Origin: Lachnospiraceae bacterium
GTDB lineage: Bacteria > Bacillota > Clostridia > Lachnospirales > Lachnospiraceae
Reading direction: 5' to 3'
Length of the DNA: 39,020 bases
NCBI GenBank assembly: GCA_024695465.1
Contig: JAILID010000112.1
Span: forward strand, 1-39,020
Every line of letters begins with the position of its first letter. Position 1 is the first letter of the stretch. A program made the position numbers and the translations under genes. The notes below the pieces were generated by a model. That model saw only the letters and a program-made list of their open reading frames with translations. It was not told the DNA's origin and ran no database searches. This document shows, piece after piece, positions 32,418 through 39,020 of the stretch.

Positions 32418-34202
32418 TTGCGCTATACAGATGACCTGATAGAGGAAGTCCGCACCCGGAACGACATCGTGGACATCATCGGCGAGAGCGTCCATCTGGT
32501 TCGATCCGGGAACAGCTACAAGGGTCTTTGCCCTTTCCACAATGAAAAGACCCCTTCCTTTCACGTAAATCGGGATAAGCAGGTGTATTACTGTTTCGGC
32601 TGCCACGCCGGCGGGACCGTTTTTACATTTTTAAGGGAATACAGCAATATGTCCTTCGGAGAAGCCATGGAATATCTGGCCGACCGGGCCGGCATAAGCC
32701 TCCCGAAGGAGGAATACACGAAGGAGCAGAAGGAGAAGTCGGATAAGAAGACCCGGCTCCTTGCGGCCAGCAAGAAGGCAGCCGGGTATTTCCATTACAT
32801 CCTGAAAACCGGGGAAGGGGAGAGAGGGCTGGCTTATCTGAGAAAGAGGGGACTTGCGGACGAGACGATTCGGAAGTTCGGCCTCGGATACTCGGGCCGG
32901 GGCGGCGACAGCCTCTACCGCTATCTGAAGAGCAAAGGCTTCGACGACCCCCTGCTTGCCGAATCCGGCCTTTTCAGGGTTGACGAGAAGAACGGCTTCA
33001 GCGATCTCTTCTGGAACCGGGTCATGTTTCCGATCCCGGACGCGAGGGGGCGGGTAATCGCCTTCGGGGGCCGGGTCATGGGGGACGGCAAGCCCAAGTA
33101 CCTGAACAGCCCGGAGACTTTCATTTTCAATAAGAGGAGGAACCTCTTCGGACTCAACCTGGCCAGGAGTACCCGGCGGCCCTACCTGATCCTCTGCGAG
33201 GGCTACATGGATGTCATCTCCCTCCATTCGGCCGGCTTCGACTGCGCGGTCGCCTCGCTTGGAACCGCGCTGACGGAGCAGCAGGCCTCCCTTATGCGGC
33301 GTTTTAAGGAGGATGTGCTGCTCATCTACGATTCGGACAGCGCCGGCCGGGCAGCCACCCTGAGGGCGATCCCGATCCTTGAAGCGGCGGGAATCGCCGC
33401 CCGGGTCGTGAATCTTAAGCCCTATAAGGACCCGGATGAGTTCCTTCAGGCGATGGGGCCGGAGGCCATGGAAGAGCGGCTGAACAGGGCGAGGGACGCT
33501 TTTCTTTTCACTGTTGATGAAAATGAAAAACAATTCGACGGCAGCGATCCCCGGACGAAGACCCGGTTTCAGCACAGGACCGCGGAGCTTCTCGCGGCAG
33601 TCCCGGATGAGCTTCTGCGGAACAATTACCTGGAGACGGTGGCGAGGGAGAAGGGGATTCCCCTCGAAGCTTTAAGGAAGCTGGTCAACCGGAGCCTCAT
33701 GAACGGAACGCCGGCGGAAAGCATAAGGCCCGTGAAATCCGGACGGCCCCGGAATGCGGGCGAAAGCGGCCAGCAGAAGACGGAGAAGCTCATGCTTTCC
33801 TATCTGGCCTCTTACTTTCCGGAAGCGTATGAGGAGACCCGGAATATGATCTCGCCGGAGGATTTTACGGACGAGCTTTTAAAGAAGGTGGCGGAAGGGC
33901 TCTACGCCCAGATGGCAAAAGGAAAGATCAGCGAGGCCGCGCTCATCGGGATATCCGACGACCTGGAAGTCCAGAGCAGGATCGCGGGGATCTTCCACAG
34001 CCGGATTCCCGTCGCGAACGGGGCGGAACTGGACCGGGCGTTTACCGACACCGCGGCCCGTATGCTGGAGGCCGGGCAGGCCCGGGCGGAGCCGCTGGAC
34101 CGGGAGGGCATACAGCGGATGCTGGAAAGGAAGAAGCTTCTGGATCGTTTCCGGTCCGGAAAAGAAGTGCTTCATCTGCCCTGGAAGGAAACGGAAGAGT
34201 AA
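32418..34202 (+). CDS. dnaG: DNA primase DnaG
   Basis: DnaG makes the RNA primers for replication. The start is a TTG at 32418, with GGAGGAG seven bases upstream; no ATG fits better. The 594-residue protein has the CHC2 zinc finger (C38, H41, C59, C62), the TOPRIM motifs LILCEGYMDV near 257 and YDSDSAGRAA near 306, and a C-terminal helicase-binding part. Length and order are typical. It follows dgt and leads, over a large inverted repeat, to rpoD, the classic macromolecular synthesis operon. Confidence 0.95.
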   Translation: MRYTDDLIEEVRTRNDIVDIIGESVHLVRSGNSYKGLCPFHNEKTPSFHVNRDKQVYYCFGCHAGGTVFTFLREYSNMSFGEAMEYLADRAGISLPKEEYTKEQKEKSDKKTRLLAASKKAAGYFHYILKTGEGERGLAYLRKRGLADETIRKFGLGYSGRGGDSLYRYLKSKGFDDPLLAESGLFRVDEKNGFSDLFWNRVMFPIPDARGRVIAFGGRVMGDGKPKYLNSPETFIFNKRRNLFGLNLARSTRRPYLILCEGYMDVISLHSAGFDCAVASLGTALTEQQASLMRRFKEDVLLIYDSDSAGRAATLRAIPILEAAGIAARVVNLKPYKDPDEFLQAMGPEAMEERLNRARDAFLFTVDENEKQFDGSDPRTKTRFQHRTAELLAAVPDELLRNNYLETVAREKGIPLEALRKLVNRSLMNGTPAESIRPVKSGRPRNAGESGQQKTEKLMLSYLASYFPEAYEETRNMISPEDFTDELLKKVAEGLYAQMAKGKISEAALIGISDDLEVQSRIAGIFHSRIPVANGAELDRAFTDTAARMLEAGQARAEPLDREGIQRMLERKKLLDRFRSGKEVLHLPWKETEE

Positions 34203-34216
34203 GGCCGGGCCGTCAG

Positions 34217-34343
34217 GATATTGCCCGCCGGACGCTTGCCGCTTCGCACCGCAGGTATTCTTTTTTTAGCGTCTTGCGAGTCTGTACAGCGCTTTTCGCG
34301 CAGGCGCAAACCGCCGTACAGACTCGCAAGACCGGGCAATATC
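34217..34343. repeat. Long interrupted palindrome between dnaG and rpoD
   Basis: The arms are GATATTGCCCG (34217-34227) with CGGGCAATATC (34333-34343), and a second pair of 17 exact bases, GTCTTGCGAGTCTGTAC (34271-34287) with its complement at 34316-34332, extended by GCG/CGC. The right arms are adjacent; the left arms are separated by 43 bases with a T run. If the 43 bases were an insertion, the original would be a near-perfect 32-bp hairpin. Confidence 0.7.
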
Positions 34344-34373
34344 AAAAACCATATGAAGAGGAGAATGAAAAAT

Positions 34374-35519
34374 ATGACAGAGAATGATGTGAAATTCGCC
34401 GAGAAACTGACCATGCTTCTTCTGACAGCCAGAAAGAAGAAAAATGTTCTCAATTACTCGGAGATCTCGGACGCCTTCAAGGGACTTCCCTTCTCCGCGG
34501 AAGAAGCCGAAAAGACCCTTGACTTCTTTGAAGCCAATGGCGTCGACGTCCTCAGGATGGAGGATAACATCAAGGACGACGAGGTCCTTATCATGTCCGA
34601 TGACGACGACATCGGCATCGACGACGAGGACGACGTCGATATCGATATGGAGAAGATCGATCTTTCGATCCCCGAAGGCATTTCCATCGAGGATCCGGTC
34701 CGCATGTATTTGAAGGAGATCGGCAAGGTTCCCCTCCTCACCGCGGAAGAAGAGATCGAGCTCTCCAAGCAGATGGAACTGGGAGGGGAGGCCGGCAAGC
34801 AGGCCCAGCAGCGGCTGGCTGAGGCCAATCTCCGCCTGGTGGTATCCATTGCCAAGCGCTATGTCGGCCGCGGCATGCTCTTTCTGGATCTCATCCAGGA
34901 GGGCAATCTGGGACTTATCAAGGCGGTTGAGAAATACGACTACCGCAAGGGCTTCAAGTTCTCGACCTACGCCACCTGGTGGATCCGCCAGGCCATCACC
35001 AGGGCCATCGCGGACCAGGCCCGGACGATTCGGATTCCGGTCCATATGGTGGAGACCATCAACAAGCTGATCCGGGTATCCCGTCAGCTCCTGCAGGAGC
35101 TGGGCAGGGAGCCTTCCCCGGAGGAGATCGCGAAAGAGATGAATATGTCCGTGGAGCGGGTCCGGGAGATCCTTAAGATTTCCCAGGAGCCGGTTTCCCT
35201 CGAGACCCCTATCGGTGAGGAGGAAGACAGCCATCTCGGGGATTTCATTCAGGACGATAACGTGCCCATTCCCGCGGACGCCGCCGCCTTTACGCTTCTG
35301 AAGGAGCAGCTGGACGAGGTGCTGGGAACCTTAACCGAACGGGAACAGAAGGTGCTCCGCCTGCGCTTCGGCCTCGACGACGGCCGGGCCCGGACGCTGG
35401 AGGAGGTAGGCAAGGAATTCAACGTCACCAGGGAACGCATTCGGCAGATCGAAGCCAAGGCGCTGCGGAAGCTCCGCCATCCGTCGAGAAGCCGGAAGCT
35501 CAAAGATTATCTGGAGTGA
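34374..35519 (+). CDS. rpoD: RNA polymerase primary sigma factor RpoD (SigA)
   Basis: The 381-residue housekeeping sigma factor starts at ATG 34374, with AGAGGAG upstream. Region 1.1 is at the N-terminus, then an acidic stretch ([16 protein letters not shown]) and region 1.2. Region 2 has [20 protein letters not shown] and the DNA-melting [13 protein letters not shown]. Region 3 and region 4 follow, with the -35-reading [20 protein letters not shown]. The length fits Firmicutes SigA. An inverted repeat in front may set its expression apart from dnaG. trmK starts four bases after the stop, so the two are co-translated. Confidence 0.97.
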   Translation: MTENDVKFAEKLTMLLLTARKKKNVLNYSEISDAFKGLPFSAEEAEKTLDFFEANGVDVLRMEDNIKDDEVLIMSDDDDIGIDDEDDVDIDMEKIDLSIPEGISIEDPVRMYLKEIGKVPLLTAEEEIELSKQMELGGEAGKQAQQRLAEANLRLVVSIAKRYVGRGMLFLDLIQEGNLGLIKAVEKYDYRKGFKFSTYATWWIRQAITRAIADQARTIRIPVHMVETINKLIRVSRQLLQELGREPSPEEIAKEMNMSVERVREILKISQEPVSLETPIGEEEDSHLGDFIQDDNVPIPADAAAFTLLKEQLDEVLGTLTEREQKVLRLRFGLDDGRARTLEEVGKEFNVTRERIRQIEAKALRKLRHPSRSRKLKDYLE

Positions 35520-35523
35520 AGCC

Positions 35524-36255
35524 ATGGCGAAGCTGTCCAATCGGCTTTTGGCGGCCGCGGCCCTGGTTCCGGAAGGCATGGCCGTCCTCGATGTCGGCTG
35601 CGATCACGGCTATACCGTCATTGAGCTTATAAGAAGCGGCAGGGCGCCTCTTGCCGCGGCCAGCGACATCCGGGAGGGCCCGCTGTCTTTCGCCAGGGCC
35701 AACATAGAGGCCGCCGGTCTCTCCGGGAAAATCAAAACCGCCCTTGCCGACGGGATCCCGGAAAACGCGGCGGAGCTTCTGCCGGCGGGGGTTCCCGCAG
35801 CCCTTATCATCACGGGAATGGGAGGCCTTCTCATCCGGGACATTTTAAAGAGAGGGGAGGAGCGGCTCAGGCTCTTTGACGCCATGGTGCTCTCGCCCCA
35901 GTCCGATCCGGATGAGGTCCGCCGGGCGCTTTCCGGATATGGCTTCTTCATCCGGGATGAGGTCTTCCTCAGGGAAGACGGCAAATACTATGCGCTGATT
36001 CTGGCAGAGCGGGGAGATGCGAGGGAGGGCAGGGAGCTTTCCATGGCGGAAGCCTTATATGGTCCGGTCCTCCTTGAAAAGAGGGATCCGCTCCTTTTGG
36101 ACTACCTGAAGAAGCAGCTGGCCTTAAGGGCGCGGATCCGGGAGCAGCTGTCCGGCTCCCGGAATCCCGAAGCGGCGGAGGCCGCGCTGGAACGGATCGG
36201 CCGGGAAGAAGAAGTGATCCGCAAAGCGCTGGAGCGCTTCCGCTCCCGGAAGTGA
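35524..36255 (+). CDS. trmK: tRNA (adenine-22-N1) methyltransferase TrmK
   Basis: The 243-residue protein has the Rossmann SAM-binding motif VLDVGCDHGY (21-30) and ITGMGGLLI near 94 with LSPQSDPDEVR, the signature of the TrmK/YqfN group, and a helical C-terminal domain with Arg/Glu repeats. TrmK methylates A22 in tRNAs of Firmicutes. The position after rpoD and before the Nif3-like gene is the standard order in Bacillus and Clostridia. The gap to the next gene is 127 bases. Confidence 0.9.
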   Translation: MAKLSNRLLAAAALVPEGMAVLDVGCDHGYTVIELIRSGRAPLAAASDIREGPLSFARANIEAAGLSGKIKTALADGIPENAAELLPAGVPAALIITGMGGLLIRDILKRGEERLRLFDAMVLSPQSDPDEVRRALSGYGFFIRDEVFLREDGKYYALILAERGDAREGRELSMAEALYGPVLLEKRDPLLLDYLKKQLALRARIREQLSGSRNPEAAEAALERIGREEEVIRKALERFRSRK

Positions 36256-36382
36256 AAGAGTGGGCAGGCTGGCGGCGGACTTTGCGGAGAGACGGCTTGC
36301 AAAACCTGTGGCTGCCGGAGAGTTTTATGGAAAAGAGGCAGTAAAACGTCTGATCGACGGCGGACTTGAAGGAGGAAAACGC

Positions 36383-37168
36383 ATGAAGCTTTCAGAGATG
36401 ATGAAAATATTTGAGCAGGATTTTCCACCGTATTACGCGGAGGAGTGGGATAATGTCGGCCTTCTTGTCGGCGATGAGGAGGCGGAAATATACCGGGTCC
36501 TTATCAGTCTGGACGCCTCCGACGAGGCGCTGGATTACGCGCGGGTGCTGGGAGCGGATCTGATCCTGACCCACCATCCGCTGCTTTTCAAACCGCTCAG
36601 GAAGGTTACCGAGCAGCATTTCATTTCCCGGAGGGTGCGCTGCATGATCCGGGAAAATATCAACTGTTACGCCATGCACACGAATTTCGATCTGGCAAGG
36701 ATGGCGGATCTCAACGCGGCGGATCTGGGACTTTTAAATCCCGCGATCCTGACCGAAGCAGGGGAAAACCGGGAAGGGCAGCCCATCGGCTACGGCCGGA
36801 TCGGGAAGCTTCAAAGTCCGCTGCCGCTGGAGGATTTTGCCGGAAAGGTCCGGGAAGCCATGGAGCTGCCGGGCGTCCGGGTCTACGGGGAGCTTTCCGG
36901 GCTGATCCGGACCGTTGCGGTTAGTTCCGGAGCGGGCAAGATGTCCATTGACGACGCGATCAAAAAGGGCGCCGACGTGCTTGTCACCGGGGATCTTGAC
37001 TATCATTCGGCCATCGACGCCGTCTCCCGGGGATTATCCATGATCGACGCGGGGCATTACGGCACGGAGCTTACCTTTATACGTTTTATGGAGGGCTATG
37101 TGGAGGAGCATTTTCCGGAGCTTGAGACTTACTCAATGGCGATCCGCCAGCCTTATCAGATTGTCTGA
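36383..37168 (+). CDS. Nif3-like (DUF34) dinuclear-metal protein
   Basis: The ATG at 36383 follows GGAGG; longer frames upstream lack a site. The 261-residue protein has the two-metal motifs EEWDNVGLLVG (20-30), THHPLLF (63-69), MHTNFD near 104 and a C-terminal DAGHYGTE near 235. Nif3/YqfO-type proteins are widespread and may be GTP cyclohydrolase I-like or unknown hydrolases; no role is settled. Length is that of the short form without the inserted PII-like domain. It lies between trmK and the kinase gene. Confidence 0.9.
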   Translation: MKLSEMMKIFEQDFPPYYAEEWDNVGLLVGDEEAEIYRVLISLDASDEALDYARVLGADLILTHHPLLFKPLRKVTEQHFISRRVRCMIRENINCYAMHTNFDLARMADLNAADLGLLNPAILTEAGENREGQPIGYGRIGKLQSPLPLEDFAGKVREAMELPGVRVYGELSGLIRTVAVSSGAGKMSIDDAIKKGADVLVTGDLDYHSAIDAVSRGLSMIDAGHYGTELTFIRFMEGYVEEHFPELETYSMAIRQPYQIV

Positions 37169-37220
37169 GGGCGTAGGGACAGGGCTTCCGGAAATTTCAT
37201 CAGGATATAAGGAGGAACAC

Positions 37221-38864
37221 ATGATACTCACAATTGACGGCGTATCCAAAACCCTGGCCCCCGGAACCGGCTTTCTTCAGCTTGCGAACCGGCTTCAATC
37301 CGAGCGGTCCGCCCCCATCGTTCTCGCCGAGGCGGACGGCCAGCTGAGAGAGCTTAGGGGAGAGATCTGGGAGGGAGCCGACATTCATTTTATCACCTCG
37401 GAAGAGGCCATCGGCCGGGACACCTACAATCGGAGCTGCTCCATGCTCTTTTTCGCGGCTCTTTACAAGACCGCCCGCATCCGCCGGGCCGTGCTCCATT
37501 ATTCCGTCGGGAGCGGCTACTACTATACGGTGCAGGCGGACGAGCCGGTCGATGAGGGTTTCATTTCCCGGGTGGAGGCCCGGATGCGGGAGATGGTGAG
37601 GGAACAGCATTTATTCTACAAGCGTTCCGTACGGACCCAGGAGGCGATTCGTCTTTTTGAGAAAAAGGGTTTTTCTGATAAGGCCCGGCTCTTCTCGACC
37701 CGGATCGCTTCCGCGGTCAATATCTACAGCCTCGACGGCTATGAGGACTACAACTACGGCTACATGGTTCCCCATACCGGCTGCCTGTCCTATTTTAAGC
37801 TGCTCCCTTATCACGAGGGGATCCTGCTCCTTCTGCCCGACCGGCAGAATCCGACCGGCATTCCGGCTTATACCGCGGAGGAGAAGCTGTTCGCGGCCCA
37901 GTGGGAAGGGGAGATGTGGGCCGCGGGACTGGGGATCGATACCATCGGCGGCCTTAACGCCCGGATCATCGCAGGGAATTCGCGGAAGACGATCCTCATC
38001 GCCGAGGCCAAGCAGGAGGCCCGGATCGCGGAGATCGCGTCCCGTATCCGGCAAAGGGGAAGCGTGCGTTTCGTCCTTGTCGCCGGACCTTCGTCTTCGG
38101 GCAAGACCACTTTTTCACAGCGGCTTATGGTCCAGCTTGAAGCGCAGGGCCTTATGCCCCACTATATCGGGGTGGACAACTATTTTATTCCCAGGGATCT
38201 GATCCCGGCGGGCAGGGACGGGCAGAAGGACTTTGAGAGTCTGTCGGCTCTGGACGTAGAATGCTTCAATGCGGATATGACCGCCCTTCTTGAGGGCAAG
38301 GAGGTCCGGATGCCGACTTATGATTTCATAAGCGGCAAGCGGGTCTATAAGGGGGAGACGATCCGGCTGGGCGGGGAGGACGTGCTCGTCATAGAGGGGA
38401 TCCACTGTCTGAACGATGAACTGACGAAAAGCCTGCCGAAGGAAAGCAAGTTCAAGGTTTATATCAGCGCCCTGACCCAGCTTAATGTGGATGAACATAA
38501 CCGGGTGCCCTCCCGGGACGGCCGCCTGATCCGCCGCATCATCCGGGACCACAGGACCCGGGGCTACAGCGCCGCTTCCACGATCAACATGTGGGAAAAG
38601 GTGCGGCAGGGGGAGGAGAATTACATTTTCCCCTATCAGGAGACGGCGGATGTCTTCTTCAACTCGGCGCTGCCTTATGAGCTCGCGGTTCTGAAGCCTT
38701 ATGTGCTTCCGCTTCTTTTTGGCATCGGGCCTGATGACGCGGCCTATCTGGAGGCCCGGCGCCTTCTGAAATTCCTCGACTATTTCCTTCCGCTTCCCCC
38801 GGAGGATGTTCCGACCAATTCGATCCTGAGGGAGTTTATCGGGGGAGGGTGTTTCAGGCTCTAG
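37221..38864 (+). CDS. TGS/ThrRS-SAD-like plus nucleoside kinase fusion
   Basis: The 547-residue protein starts at ATG 37221 after AAGGAGG. An N-terminal TGS-like part (1-60) and a part like the threonyl-tRNA synthetase second additional domain (65-210, HYSVGSGYY) precede a kinase part. That kinase has a P-loop GPSSSGKT (289-296), followed by GVDNYF, and resembles uridine kinase/phosphoribulokinase. A mixed name 'nucleoside kinase' is usual for the family, found across Clostridia. Target of the N-terminal parts is unknown, with a link to tRNA or nucleotide sensing possible. It closes the operon before a terminator. Confidence 0.85.
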   Translation: MILTIDGVSKTLAPGTGFLQLANRLQSERSAPIVLAEADGQLRELRGEIWEGADIHFITSEEAIGRDTYNRSCSMLFFAALYKTARIRRAVLHYSVGSGYYYTVQADEPVDEGFISRVEARMREMVREQHLFYKRSVRTQEAIRLFEKKGFSDKARLFSTRIASAVNIYSLDGYEDYNYGYMVPHTGCLSYFKLLPYHEGILLLLPDRQNPTGIPAYTAEEKLFAAQWEGEMWAAGLGIDTIGGLNARIIAGNSRKTILIAEAKQEARIAEIASRIRQRGSVRFVLVAGPSSSGKTTFSQRLMVQLEAQGLMPHYIGVDNYFIPRDLIPAGRDGQKDFESLSALDVECFNADMTALLEGKEVRMPTYDFISGKRVYKGETIRLGGEDVLVIEGIHCLNDELTKSLPKESKFKVYISALTQLNVDEHNRVPSRDGRLIRRIIRDHRTRGYSAASTINMWEKVRQGEENYIFPYQETADVFFNSALPYELAVLKPYVLPLLFGIGPDDAAYLEARRLLKFLDYFLPLPPEDVPTNSILREFIGGGCFRL

Positions 38865-38884
38865 GCCTATGGAGATAAGCGTAT

Positions 38885-38932
38885 AAAAAAGCATTGCGGA
38901 TGCGGCATTTGGGCACCTGCAATGCATTTTTT
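38885..38932 (+). terminator. Terminator after the nucleoside kinase gene
   Basis: AAAAAAGCATTGC pairs with GCAATGCATTTTTT around a 21-base loop. A strong rho-independent terminator that ends the dgt-to-kinase cluster. Confidence 0.85.
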
Positions 38933-38961
38933 CGGTATTATGTAACTGTTCAGCACCCCTC

Positions 38962-39020
38962 ATAAATCCACGGCTTGCAGGCCGGAATGCTTGCATTCCG
39001 GACAAAAACCGCGGATTTAT
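38962..39020. repeat. Nested inverted repeat at the window end
   Basis: ATAAATCC-A-CGG (38962-38973) pairs with CCG-C-GGATTTAT (39009-39020). Inside sits CCGGAATGC/GCATTCCGG (38982-39001) with a two-base loop. It may extend beyond the window. It looks like an extragenic palindromic element. Confidence 0.6.

Overview
The window looks like a chromosomal segment of a Gram-positive Clostridia, most likely of the Lachnospiraceae. The reasons are the gene order recJ-apt-rel-MBL-hemZ-hisS-aspS, the order dgt-dnaG-rpoD-trmK-nif3-nucleoside kinase, strong AGGAGG ribosome binding sites, tRNA genes without encoded CCA, and protein sequences that read like that family. This placement rests on recalled family patterns, not on a search. 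The core is fairly GC-rich. The first 10 kb is more AT-rich and is accessory in character.

Region 1 (1-10,000) is accessory. On the minus strand there is the remnant of a mobile-element replication module: a D5/P4-like helicase cut by the window edge, a CHC2 zinc-finger primase and a HipB-like repressor. Then on the plus strand come an ECF sigma/anti-sigma pair, an XRE regulator whose C-terminus resembles the N-terminal part of HipA-like kinases, a truncated HipA-like kinase gene, a small membrane-protein ORF with an in-frame TAG, an alpha/beta hydrolase, a SIMPL-domain protein, and two copies of an AAA-ATPase-like/PD-(D/E)XK gene, one broken. Several single-base homopolymer changes or stops suggest decay.

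Region 2 (10,000-23,100) is housekeeping. It holds deoD, a 620-base gene-free stretch with repeats and a candidate structured RNA, then recJ, apt and rel. A metallo-hydrolase, hemZ, an HD-GYP-like protein, hisS and aspS follow, then six tRNA genes (Ser-GGA, Asn-GTT, Glu-TTC, Met-CAT, Asp-GTC, Leu-TAA). The theme is nucleotide salvage, stringent response and aminoacylation.

Region 3 (23,100-29,700) is mainly on the minus strand: a DEAD-box RNA helicase, a phosphoesterase, two AraC-type regulators, a one-lobe binding-protein-like lipoprotein and an AlaT/AspC-type aminotransferase. An unknown gene at 25,255 runs on the plus strand. Three tandem 21-bp sites lie just upstream of the promoter of the first AraC gene.

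Region 4 (29,700-39,020) on the plus strand has gdhA with a long leader, followed by the macromolecular-synthesis cluster dgt-dnaG-rpoD-trmK-nif3-nucleoside kinase. A large inverted repeat lies between dnaG and rpoD, and another ends the window. The divergent aminotransferase and gdhA genes pair naturally in glutamate/2-oxoglutarate metabolism.

The most notable non-routine signals are the phased 21-bp operator array, the XRE/HipA-like module with HipB-like operators, the interrupted long palindrome before rpoD, the duplicated 45-nt palindromic unit and structured stretch before recJ, and the possible attenuator in the gdhA leader. No clearly new multi-gene system is proven here.
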